Below, piece after piece: positions 45,332-56,502 of a stretch of 64,000 nt of DNA (the first letter of the stretch is position 1; each line of letters starts with the position of its first letter). This DNA is from Nothopassalora personata. Lineage: Eukaryota; Ascomycota; Dothideomycetes; Mycosphaerellales; Mycosphaerellaceae. Under the pieces are notes generated by a model. That model did no database searches. It saw only the letters and a list, made by a program, of their open reading frames with translations, and was not told where the DNA came from. A program made the translations under genes and the position numbers. Location of the stretch: the NCBI GenBank assembly GCA_033816765.1, contig CM066290.1, positions 4,216,001 through 4,280,000 on the forward strand. The letters are read 5' to 3'.

Positions 45332-45733
45332 TTAAGAAGCACAGTACAGTGTTCCCGCGCTGTTCGCACCGCATGTCTGGTTACCATACCCGTATGTGGC
45401 ACCGAGCTTCATCAGGACCTTGAAATCTCCGCCTTTGGTCCCTGAGCACTGCAAAGAATACGTATTAGCAACTTTAGAAATGCTAGCGAAAAGAAACCTA
45501 GCGAAGGTGTGGCATAGATGCATTGTCTCTATCCATTGCTACGACAATCGACTTACACAAAAGGTATGGTAGTTCTTTGTCTCGCATTCTCCATTACCAG
45601 GCGCGCCGAAGTTGCACCATGCGAATGGTGGAGGAGTAGGGGTGGCCGAAGGGGACGTGGATGTTGCCGAAGGGGACGGGGATGTTGCCCTTGCGGAAAG
45701 TGTTATGCATAGCAAAAGCGCAAGAGATCTCAC
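45332..45733 (-). CDS. Small secreted cysteine-rich protein (copy B), start codon GTG
   Basis: Exons complement(45557-45733) and complement(45332-45448), with a 108-nt GTAAGT...GCAG intron at the same Cys|Cys place as in copy A. It would give 97 residues. A good signal peptide (RSLALLLCITLSARA) begins at 45733, but the first codon is GTG and no ATG occurs in frame before an upstream stop. So either the start was lost (ATG to GTG), or an upstream exon supplies it (a GTAAGT donor near 45862 could do so), or GTG is used. A Thr-Ser-Pro linker with three 7-residue repeats (ATSPSPS type) precedes the Cys domain (AWCNFGAPGNGECETKNYHT, C|CSGTKGG, QTCGANS, LYCAS). Confidence 0.6.
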
Positions 45734-46614
45734 AGTTGTTATTTGCGTCGAAAGTTCTGTTCTGTCGTGATGCCGATTGTGAACTGTCCTCTAGCAAGGC
45801 GCGGCGAGCTATTCTTGAATACCCAGTATATATAAATATCCTTGTACGTATTGCGAGACAGACTTACCTCTGTAACGTCGGTACGTGATCGGCCATCTTC
45901 TGCCGAGTATAGTCCTTCCCCAATTTCACCCGTTAATAATAACAACAGCAACCTGCATGGCTCTACCAGGGGCGGCAAACTCACGGCGAGAATTGATATT
46001 CGCGCGAGCGACCGATTATTCATACTCGTGCGAGTCTCGCGCTACTCGAGTTGGGCATAGTTGAGCTGGTGAGGAAAGAACAAGCGAGTGTTGGAGGATG
46101 TGCGACGAAGTATATATATATATATCTCTCTCTAGACAATGTCAACGATTGGAGGCTATGTTCGGACGCGGACTTCACTGACTACCATACTGAGCATGTG
46201 GGCACAGCCCTGAATTCCATGTCTTGGCAACAATGTTCAATCTGAACAATGCTAACACTGAAAAGATGCATTGCGACTCACGATCGGAATAGTAAGGGAG
46301 AGATTGTTCGAAAGCGGCACACACTCTCTATGTGCCGTCCCTTGTCCACGTGGCCAAGTCGAGCCCAGCGATGCCGTTTACGGCATACGAGCGTCCTGAA
46401 CGATCGCAGCAAAGACAATCGCACTCGTTGTTTGCGAGCGATGCGTTGAGAAGGCGATGCAAACGGTGTATCTTCAGGAGCTTCCCTCCTTGCGCCTGAT
46501 CAACTCCAATCTATCATGCAATTCTTACAGCCCTGTCTTGAAGCTTCACGTGCGCCTCGCTGTGAGGCACCAATGCCAATGCAGGTCATGTTCGTCGTCA
46601 CAATGCCATGCAGC
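45734..46614. other. Intergenic, promoter side of copy B
   Basis: No gene seen. A (TA)n run with TC repeats lies at about 46112-46133. A possible upstream exon for copy B (MNNRSLARISILA frame) lies on the minus strand near 45860-46023. Confidence 0.35.
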
Positions 46615-49373
46615 TTAGCGAAGCTCGTCTCGAATCTCCTGAATGAGCTCCTTTGTATTGGGAAGTTGTGATCCTGGTTTTGCGGCGACAACGTGTAGAG
46701 TGCCTGCAACGCCACCCTTGAGTCGAGCTCGAAAGTCGTTGCCGAGAGAACACAGGGTTCCGAGAGCAGCCAGTGTTCGGTACACCACATCCCCGTCCCC
46801 AGCATGCGGACTGTCGCTCTCCAAGAGTGTCGCAATGTCGGTGAGGAGCAATGTCGCCCGCGCCTCGCGCATTTGAGCTTCTTTTGGCGATGCACCCTCT
46901 GTAAGTAAGACGGCGAAGTTCAGGTATAGCGTGGAGAGCGCCTTGGCCTGTGCAACCGATTCCGGCTGCGCAGCGAATGGACGAACGAGCTGTAGCGCAC
47001 TGTCAAAGGTGCCATCCACAATCAGTCGCCCAGCTGCGGTTTGGAAGAGGTTGACGAGTAGGCGAATGGCGTGTACGACGTTGTTGGTAGTCTCTTGTTG
47101 AGCTTGGAGGAGCCCAGCCTTGCCAATGTTCTCTACGATTGTGTCGGAACCAGAACTCGTTGCAGTAACGAAGGATGCTGCCACTGATAGCAGAGCCAGG
47201 ACACCCACAGCTGGCACTCTGTTCTTGACGGGCCATTGTGATGCAACCTTGAGCAAGGTCGAGATCTGAGAGCCCGTGGGACGTGGATCTTGCCTGTTCT
47301 GGAGCTGCGTAGGTAACTTCTTGATCTCCTCGAGCTCGTCTGCCTGCAGTGCTTGTTCGGAAGTGATGCTACCGGACTTGAAAAGCTCTTCGGACTTCTG
47401 TATGATGATATTGATGGCATTAGTGGGGTTGCCTTCGATGATGCTGAGGTAGCCACGCTGCGGTATCTTAAGCTGTCCCGAGATCGAGGCGGAACCGACA
47501 TCTCCAGGTCGATATCTCTTGTCGGAGCCCCAGGGATCAGATCCAGCCGGACCTGATTGATTAGCAGCCCTCGAATCGTGTCCGATCTTCGCACCTCGCG
47601 TTTGTTCCGTGATCCAGTTGGCCACCTGTTCGTAGTACGACAGAGGCAACTCATTGCTCTCGATGAATCGTCGTGCGGCATCCCAGGCACTCTCTGTGAG
47701 GTTGTAGGCCAGCTTCAATGGAGGCTTGCCGTCTTCAATGTCGACATCGAAGACGTAGTCGTACTCCTTCCCATTGTAAGTCTTCTTCGCGGAGCCAGTA
47801 CCTTGACCGGAGACTACGGTTCCGATCTGCGATGTTCTTAGCTAGAGCAGTCAATGCGGAACCACGGGGGCATGCTTACCAAGTTCCATTGGCTTGTCGA
47901 TGCAGACCAGAGGTGTGCAGTGACGCTTCCGTCTTGCTCGCGAATGAACAGTTGTTGACCTTCTTTCTGTCCGACCTGCGTTTGGAGCGCATCTGTTGAA
48001 ACATCGGTTAGTCTGCTGCTCCCTTGCCCCTGCACTTCTGCTGACGGCGTCTACATGTTCAAGCCACATGCCGAGCCCACAGCTGCAGCTGTCGTAACTT
48101 ACCTGGCCCCGGAAGGTTCTCCTTTTCGAATGGTTCACCCTGAGCTGCGGTCTCTTGAGGAATGGCGTACATGCGGTTGGTCTCATCGAATTGCTGGATA
48201 GCCTGCAAGGGTGTGTTAGTAGTGGCACTCACATGTCAGCCTGGCGTGGAATGGTCTCGTCATGAAACACGCCTTCTGAGTGAGTACGTACCTCGGCACT
48301 AGCTTGTCTTTCGGAATCTCTCGAGAACACTCTGATGGTCTTGTCACTGGCTCCGCTTGCGATGTCTCCAGTCTCGGGGCATGCCGCAACAGTCCAGATG
48401 CTTACTGCCGGGTGTGTGATGGTCTGTATGCACTGCCCATCTCGCCATACACGAACGGTACGATCTTCCGACGAGCTCACTATATCGCCATTTGGCAAGA
48501 TGGCGAGACTGTATATGTATGCACTGTGCCCCTCCAACGCACCCATTGAAGCGCCCTCGATAGTCCACAGGCGTATGACGTCGTCATTGCCGGCTGATGC
48601 AAAGGCTGCGCCAGACCAGTGACCTTCTGGAACCTTGCAAAAGCACCGTACGACATCAGTGTGTCCCTCGATGGCTTCTAGAGCTTTGCCATTGATGTCA
48701 AAGACTCTAATGATCTTGTCCGCACATGCCGTCAGAACCAGCTTCTTGTCGTAGACCATGACACCCCAGACGGGTCCTCCATGTCCTGTCAGCTCTGCTG
48801 TAACGTTGCCGGCTTCGATATCCCACACGAACACCTGGCTGTCCCAACCGCCACTGATGACTTTGGAGCCATCCTCGTTGAAAGCAAGGCAAGAGATGTT
48901 GCCCGCGTGGCCGATCAGAAGACGATGAGGATCCTCCTCTGGCGCCTGGCCCACATACTTGACGAACACAAACGTCTCCTTGCCACCAGTGGCGACTAGT
49001 CCATTTGGGTGGTCTTTCGACGGCGCAGAGTAGGCGAGGGCGTTGAACCAGTGCGAGCCAGATAGAGCAATCGTGTCATCGTAAGTCGGCGGTTTCGGCG
49101 AGGCGAGAGTCCATTGCCTGACTGTGTTGTCACGAGAGGCGGAGAAGAGGAGTTGGCTGTGAGGAAAGACGACCGCGCGCACCTAAAGCAATGGCGCCGT
49201 CAGCTACTCCAAGCAGTAACAAGCGGCACAGCAGTAAAGTGGAGCGCTCCGCAGATGGCAGTGTCATACAAGGACGAAAGGGGGCCCGCTGTAGAGACAA
49301 GCCAGGCCCGTCACATGCTTACATCTTCTTCGTGGCCGCGCAGTGTCGCCGACAGCTTGAAGTCGGCCGACAT
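46615..49373 (-). CDS. ufd3: Ufd3/Doa1/PLAA: WD40-PFU-PUL ubiquitin-binding Cdc48 cofactor
   Basis: 788 residues in five exons: complement(49323-49373), (48292-49182), (48103-48202), (47880-47992) and (46615-47826), with introns of 140, 89, 110 and 53 nt. WD40 propeller at residues 1-300 (MSADFKLSATLRGHEED, SASRDNTVRQWTL, SGGWDSQVFVWDIEAG, SSSEDRTVRVWRDG). PFU domain at about 365-450 (AIQQFDETNRMYAIPQETAA, QQLFIREQDGSVTAHLW, KEYDYVFDVDIEDGKPPLKL). PUL armadillo domain at about 530-788, starting at PQRGYLSIIEGN and ending ELIQEIRDELR. It binds ubiquitin through the propeller and PFU and Cdc48/p97 through PUL, controlling free ubiquitin and endosomal sorting. Confidence 0.95.
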
Positions 49374-49679
49374 GCTGCGAGGGCTGGTGAAATGGCGTTT
49401 GTGCCTAAGCGGTTGGTCGATCACCAGACCGCGCAGCCAACAGCTTCGCGATGACTTCCTTCGAGCCTGCGAGTCGGTATTGCAGTGACGGTTGCAGGCG
49501 ATGTGCGGTAGGCTCCGTACGTGTATGTTTGTAGGTGTGTGTCGAGACGGCGTTCGTGCAATCTAGAGCTACCAGCCGGCGGCGGGCGATGACGTTCGCG
49601 CGTCCCACGGCCAAAGACAGTGGCCTAGGCTTACAAAACCGGCAAATACCCGCATTCAAAATTCGCAATCCTTAATCCT
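49374..49679. promoter_or_regulatory. ufd3 promoter, last normal DNA before the repeat block
   Basis: GC-normal DNA with ordinary composition up to about 49,680, where base use changes sharply. No named site. Confidence 0.4.
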
Positions 49680-49685
49680 CATTAT

Positions 49686-49725
49686 TATAGACTCGCTATT
49701 TGTCTTATAGACTCGCTATTTGTCT
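49686..49725. repeat. 20-bp direct tandem duplication at block edge
   Basis: TATAGACTCGCTATTTGTCT occurs twice in a row, exactly at the change from host to repeat composition. Confidence 0.9.
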
Positions 49726-51145
49726 AACAGCACACTCGCTACATTGCTTTATACAATGCTACGTCTAGCGATCGATCTAGAGCCCTTTCGTATCGATATC
49801 GAGCTATAGACTACCGCTGAATTTATATAGGTAGCTATTTGAGATAACCTCTTTAATCTCTACGGTGTTCGAATTAGCGAACGGACCCTCCGCTAGCGAC
49901 TCGTAGAGTAGCGAGGGACTCGCGAGGATAATTAGGCTTATAATTAGGCTCGCTAGGCCGAGCTACGCTAGCGAGTTAAGGAACTATTCTAGAAATATAG
50001 CCTCGACGATAGCGAGTCTTATACTATCCTCCGCCTCGATAGATTCGACCTTACCGTTCGCTAGTATTAAGAGCTACGAAGAGGTATTAGATTAAAGCGT
50101 AGTCTTAGTAAAGAATAAGCTCTAGCTATAGAGCCTAAGATATAGCAAGTCCTTTAGGAAGTTATAAGCAGTAGCTATTAGTAAGACTAGGGCTATCGTA
50201 AGCTAGTAAGAGAGCTACGTAAGAGTTATTATATTATTAGACGGTAGGATAGACTCGGTGTCTATAGACTCGTAGACTAGACTCGCTAACTTTATTAGCG
50301 ACCGTATTAGGACACTCGCTCGTACGATTAACCCTATCCCTTTTATCTCTCGCAATCCTATAATGCGAGACCCTATAATACCGCGGCATACGAGGCTAAA
50401 AGTAGAAGGTTCTAACGACGTCTAGTTAATCGATACCTTTCTAAAATACGAGCGCTTTAAGATATAGATCTACGCTTGTATTAACGTCTACTCTCGGCGG
50501 GTTATCTAGTACTATATAGGGCCTATAGCGAAGACGAAGTTCTCTATATTTACTTAATACGTTAGAGTAATACATTACGGTAGTAGGGTGCTAAATCGCG
50601 TACGATCTAATTAGGGCGTTAAGACGCCTATGCTAGCCGATGCCTATCTACGAGTCCGAGAGCGACTTGCTAGTAATCTACTTACGTTCGATACGGCCTT
50701 CTAGTACACCTTAAGTAAGGGTAATTAAACTATCGAACACTAGTAGGGCGAGGGTACTAAGGCTATATTTAATCGCTAGAGAGACCTCTTTAATTAGTAT
50801 ATTATAATAGGACTCTTTAAGGAAGCATTAGCCGTAGATAGGATAGCATTCGCTACTATCTATATTCTAATCCTTCGAAGTGTTATATTATCGTTCGTTA
50901 ACGAGTAGAACCGCTATCGTATCCGTCGTTATAACCTAGAATCGTATATAAACGGTATACCGGATATCCTATATAACTACCTAGAGTTAAAAGAAGCACG
51001 ACTATATAGGCATCTACTTAACCCTAAGGACGAGGAGCTTCGCTAGTAGAAGGAGCGAGTCGATTAGTACGGTACGTTAATCCGGGGTATCTATAGTAGC
51101 GAGTCTAGCGCTACTATAGCTACGAGTCCTAGCTTAGCTAAGGGA

Positions 51146-51265
51146 GGACTCGCTATAGCTTAAGTACGGACTCGCTATAGCTTAAGTGCGGACTCGCTAT
51201 AGCTTAAGTACGGACTCGCTATAGCTTAAGTACGGACTCGCTATAGCTTAAGTACGGACTCGCTA
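51146..51265 (+). repeat. 22-bp tandem repeat, five full copies
   Basis: Unit begins GGACTCGCTATAGCTTAAG; five full copies at 51146-51255, with one A/G difference in the second, and a partial sixth. Array identity is high although the surrounding DNA is strongly mutated. Confidence 0.9.
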
Positions 51266-53328
51266 CTACTTCTACTTAACCGAGTCTACAAATCCTATAG
51301 CTAATACCTTATAGACCTTACTATATACTTACCGCCTCTAACGCTAGAGTAGGTTAATAAGAAGCTTACTACTACTAGCTATCTATTAACACTAGACGGT
51401 AGCGAGGCCGGCCCTAGCCTAGGCCCTAAGAAATTGTATGTCTACGCCTATTAGTATCTACGAAACGAGACTACGTAATATCTCCGAGGTAGAGGGGGAC
51501 TCGCTAAGTATATACCGCCTACTCGCCTTAACGGATTAGAGCTAACGGAACGAACAATAGACTTGTTCGCTTAAGCCGGTAAGCTATTATAGGTTATATA
51601 GTAACGAGTCTACGTCCTACGTCCTTTTTCCTACGAGTCTTTTCCTACTACTTCTAATATTATATTAGCTCTAACTTAGGACGATCTTTATATACATAAG
51701 TTAGTAAAGACTTCTCTAGTTTATAGCGAGGTCTACGGCTATCTACTAAGGTATAGTAAATGTAGTATACCTAACCTAGCCTTTATCGAGCCTAGCGAGT
51801 CCGTAACGAGTCCGCCTTTACCCTTATCGCCAATTCCTAGTACCGAGACCCCTTCAAAACCGAACGGCACTACTGGATACGGTCTTTATATATTACTCGT
51901 AGCGAGTAGCTATAGTCGGGCTAATAAGGTACTTGCTCGTAATAAGTAGACTTATGTTCGCTAGCTTAGTAATGCTAGAATTGACCCGTTATCGAGCGCT
52001 ACTTAGGGCCTACGGACTAGTGTTATTAAGGCTCGTAGTATAAGTGTTCCTATCTCGTTAGTCTAGGGCAAAGCCGAAAAGCTATCTTAACCGCCTAGGG
52101 GACCTAGCCTAATAATATCCGTTAAGCTATATAAGGTGCCGTTTACTATTAAACGTAAGGGGGACCTTAAGACATAGGAGTATTAGCCGCATAAGCTCCT
52201 TAGCGCGTAGCAAATTACCGGACGATAGACTCGCTACGAGTCGTCTTTAGCTAAAGTAGTAGATACGACAACCTAGCTTTATAACCTCGTCTTTTAAGAA
52301 GGCGCGGATAAGCTAGGCCTATAGCTTATACGTCCTTATACTATACCGCCCTTCCTCTTCGTAAAGGCTACTAAAGATAATGTACCTATTCTTCTAAGTA
52401 AATTAAGCCTACGAGAGCGAGATCTCGAGGATATGTTAATACCGTACACTAAGGGTATCTAGAACGCGAAGGATAGGCGAGAAGTACTATATTACGGAAT
52501 GATTCCTAGGGACCCTAGAATTATAACGACAAGACGAACACGTAACTTATCCTACCTAAGCGCTTAGACTTGGAGCGATTAGACTACTTATGCTTAGACT
52601 AATTAGACTGCTTATACTTAGACTAATTAGACTAATTACCGAGATCTACGAATCTCCTTTGTATTTAGGAACGCTAGAAACCCTTATAGTTCTAATGCGT
52701 TTAACTTATGTTACTATCTTACTAATTAGAATAAAACTCTTATTCTAATCATTTATCTTCGCTTAGCTTACTTTAGTCTCTCTAAAGAATACCGCTACGT
52801 AACTTAACTTATCTCTCCTTTAAGACTAGCCCTAGAACGAGACATAACACTTTAAACGCCCTTAGGATAAGCGCTACTTAAGTAGCTAGTAGGGGAACAC
52901 CCGCCCCTAGCGAAGTAGGAAGCATCCGCCGTACGCTACTATAATAGACTACTACGAAGGACGATAAGTCTAATAACGATAACGAGCCTACTCTAAGGAA
53001 GAACGACGTTAAGGCTACTAAGCTAGACCTCTTCTATAGAGACAGAGCTAAGTTCGACGACTAGGTTAATTAGATAGATATGTATCTTATGTTTAACCTA
53101 GTCGATGCTAATAAAAGAACTATCTTTACTATTACGTACCTTCGCGGAAGTGCGTAGAACTAGATTAAACCTTACCTTAAGGAATACCTCGGAGGTATAG
53201 AACGATAAGACCCTACCGGAATGTTTAGGAGCTACACCCTTTTTAAAGAAAAGATAAAGTCAATCTTTAGAACCTCGAACAAAGTCCAATAGGCTATACG
53301 AATTATTCAACACCTAAAGTAGAGGACG

Positions 53329-55147
53329 TGTTAAGATGTAGCATCTTAGGGGGAGCTAACAGTTAGGTTATGATCTAATAGCCTAAGGCATCTACGATAA
53401 CTTAGCTTATCGGAAGACACCTTCTCTCCCCTTTAGCTTAGATAGACATCCAACACAATTAATACATTGGTTCCTAATATATTGCTGCATGCCCTATAGC
53501 TATTAGCTAGTTAAAGATTAATCTCTTACTCTACTCCGCTGCTAACTACGTATCCTATAAGGTCTTAACTTAATAGGTTGTAAGCCCGAGTTTATATAGG
53601 AGTAAGAGCAACCTATATTAGTACAGGTTACTTGTATCCCTTGCTATTATAGCAGAAAACATCTAGGAAGTAGAAGTCTACCCTATCTATCCTATTAAGG
53701 AGCTTAGTTTAATACTAAGTAATAGGTAATCTAGAAAAGGACTCTGTACGGCTTACTATAAGCTAATACCTTAAAGACACTCTATAGGTAGAACTGCATC
53801 GAGATACTATTAAGAAGGACTTTAAGTAAGTTATTTAGAACTCTACTAGGAGAGACAGACCTGTGTCCTAGCTCCGAGACTATACCGCTCTTTCTTTACC
53901 CTACTAAGTAGGCCTTAGTATCTATACCTACGAACCTTACTATTCTATACTAAAAGCCTTAGTAGGACCTAAGCCACGACTTTAAAGCATATACACCTTG
54001 TTTCATTACATTCAATTTATTATAGATTCACACTAAGAGAAAGGAGAAGAGAAGGGAACTAAAATCCCAATTCTTAGGAGAGACAACTAGAAGAGATAGT
54101 TCAACCTTTAAAGATACAAGATAGAGAGCTAGTTAGCATTCTTTACAATTAATGACCTGTTAGAAGTGTCATTTAACAACATTAAGGGTAAGAACCTAAA
54201 ACTCTAGGAAGAGACTAAGATTAAAGAGATTCTTAATGCACTAACATAGATAAAACAAAATGCAGCTTACTGCTTTAGTATCCTAAGTAGGATTATAGAA
54301 GAAGATGAATTTAAGCTTAAGGGCTCTTACAAATCTAGAAAAGCTACTAAGATATAGGTACATCTCTAGAATAAGTATAGCTAGATGTTACTAACCTATG
54401 CACATAAGCTCACAAAACAGTTTATAAACTTTAAGATAAGTGAAGAGTTCACTATTAGATCTACATAGGCACACCTAGTGTCTCTTAGAAGGAGGATTGC
54501 TAATATTAACCTAGAGGGCTAGCACTATAGGAAAGCTAATGTAAGAATAACCTAGCTTTTAAGCTTACTGCCACCTAACTACCATGTAGCTAGGGATACT
54601 ATTATAGCTTAGCTAAAGATAGATTATAAAAGGACCTTAAGGATCCTTAAGGCTTAAGAGACTAGATTAAATCCCTCTAAGGCTAAGTATAGTATAGTAG
54701 CCACCTAGGTTAGGCCCTTAGGTTAGGTAAGATTACTTTCCTATCTTCTCTATAAGAAGGACTATCTTATTAAGGACTGCCCTAGTCTCTCTAAGGCAAA
54801 GAAGGTCCTTAGATCTTATTCCTAAGTACCATCCTCCTAGAATGCAATATATATTAAGAAGAGAAGATCTCTACTACCATCTTTAAGAAGAACACTAAGA
54901 GAGAAGTCCTCTATAGAGGAACTTAAGAAAATAGTAAAGAAACTCAGCTCTAATATGCTATTACTCTAGAAGAACTAGGCCTAGTCTCCTTCCTCTAAAA
55001 TAAGGAAGACTAGGAAAGGTTTCTCTACCTAAGAGCTACCTAACTTATGCAACTTATCCTAGAAGACAATGTCTAATAATAATAAGTATAATAAAGTGGC
55101 TCACTTAACTACAGAAGTCTAAGGCAAGTTCCCCTTATTAGAGTAGT
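53329..55147 (+). mobile_element. Ty1/copia 5' fragment, copy 1 (LTR plus gag)
   Basis: Matches 61151-62966 over its whole length (1819 against 1816 bp; a 3-bp indel near 53974). The LTR starts TGTTAAGATG with an imperfect palindrome (TAAGATG-tag-CATCTTA). Gag begins at 54022, but its first codon is ATA where copy 2 has ATG. A zinc-knuckle-like region (KKDYLIKDCPSLSK) and Lys-rich tail are visible, with many TAG codons. Differences from copy 2 are nearly all C/T or G/A. It ends abruptly at 55147; no 3' LTR or pol follows. It interrupts the gypsy gag relic. Confidence 0.85.
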
Positions 55148-55221
55148 AATGTCTACTAACTACCCTATGTAGGCCTATCTAAGTTGTAGTGGTGTAGAGC
55201 GGCGCTTATGTAAGCAGAGGT

Positions 55222-55247
55222 ATTTACCGGTCCCGGGACCGTGAAAT
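55222..55247. repeat. 26-bp palindrome, imperfect copy
   Basis: Same left half as the other two copies (ATTTACCGGTCCC), but the right half has GTG in place of GGT near its end. Confidence 0.8.
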
Positions 55248-56371
55248 TAGGTTACGTAACGAGCAGCGCAGTAGCCGGATAAAATAAGAGGATTAGCGGA
55301 CCTAAACCCCTATGCCCTCTACTTAAGAGGTATGAATTGAATTGTTGCCTTAATGCTACGCTTACAATACTTAACTGCGTAGTATATATCTTAATAGCTA
55401 TATCAGTCCCGTTAGCTTACCTAAATGTCCAATTAAACCTAAATGAAATAGGGGTAAGTTAGACCTAAGGAACCCTCCCTCTAAACCTAAGGTTAATATA
55501 ACTAAACCTAAGGTTAATACAACCAATTAGTCGTTAATATATCCTCCCCTATTACGAACCTGTCCTTAGGTTCCAAAGTAGTAAGCCCGGGTATTATAGG
55601 TAGCTTAATTAGTCGCTATAAGCTAAGGTAGTCTTATAGTAGTATAGTAGCTCACCCTACTATTTAGCTTAACATATAAGATGTTAGGTAGTTCTAGGGC
55701 CTACTAGCGACAGTTTATAAAGATTAAAAGGATCCTTCTAATAGAGACCGTAATAATAACGTTAATAACCGCGACTCGCATCCGTCGCACTGCACTAACG
55801 TATACTACGAAACTAGCGAGGGAATAGACAGCTATGTTAGCATTAATCGAGCGGGCTAGATAGTCGAATAACGTAAACGCTACTTATAAGACAAGTAAGC
55901 GTTAGTACTAGCAACTTAATAAATCTAAAGACGAATCCACCGCGTAGCTAGAAGGTAAGTTAAGGGAAGATAAGTAACTGTAAGAAACAAGTAAGATCTA
56001 AGGACTAGAAGCACCTGTACCCGAAGCATTAGAACTAGAATTAGAACTAGAATCCTATAGGCTATAGCTGTAGCCGGAAATTAACTAGAAACTAGGAGCC
56101 TATAGACCTACACTAACTACTTAGTTCTACTTAGTTTTACATAACTCCTTTGTCTAGACCTACTCGTTGTCGTAGCTAACACTAGTCTTACTAGACGCGT
56201 CCCTATAACCGTTACAAGGCAGTAGCGCCGAGACCGGTCTTATAAGTGGTAAGAGCAGTACTATTAAGGTCACACTAAAGGTCCGATGACCCTGTATGTA
56301 ACCGAAAACCAGTACTAGTAACTACCTAGGTAAGCATTCGGTAGGGGCATGCTACGCTATTACGTGATCCG

Positions 56372-56397
56372 ATTTACCGGTCCCGGGACCGGTAAAT
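56372..56397. repeat. 26-bp perfect palindrome
   Basis: Left half ATTTACCGGTCCC followed by its exact reverse complement, with no spacer. Confidence 0.95.
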
Positions 56398-56483
56398 GTA
56401 ACTCTACTAACTAAGGTCTAACTAAGGTAAGAACACCCTATAAAGTGAAGTCTAGATAACCGAATCGGCTTAATAAACTAAAG

Positions 56484-56502
56484 GGCATGTGTAACACATG
56501 CC
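56484..56502. repeat. 9-bp inverted repeat, GGCATGTGT-a-ACACATGCC
   Basis: Perfect 9-bp arms with one spacer base, about 90 bp from the 26-bp palindrome. It keeps several CA/TG steps, although the block is depleted of them. Confidence 0.85.

Larger units (their letters stand above)
49680..53328 (+). mobile_element. Heavily mutated retroelement relic with gag-like coding traces
   Basis: From 49,680 the DNA is poor in CA/TG, rich in TA, and full of TAG/TAA; no frame of 60 codons survives. In the plus direction coding traces remain: a region near 50880-51060 whose frame includes NRYRIRRYNLESYINGIPDI, and a region near 53030-53320 (KFDD, IDMYLMFNLVDANKRTIF, YLRGSA, IKPYLKEYLGG) that resembles the Retrotrans_gag domain of Ty3/gypsy elements, with stops where Trp or Gln would be. 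The word GACTCGCTA (and its complement) recurs many times. The relic is cut by the copia copy at 53,329. Confidence 0.75.
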
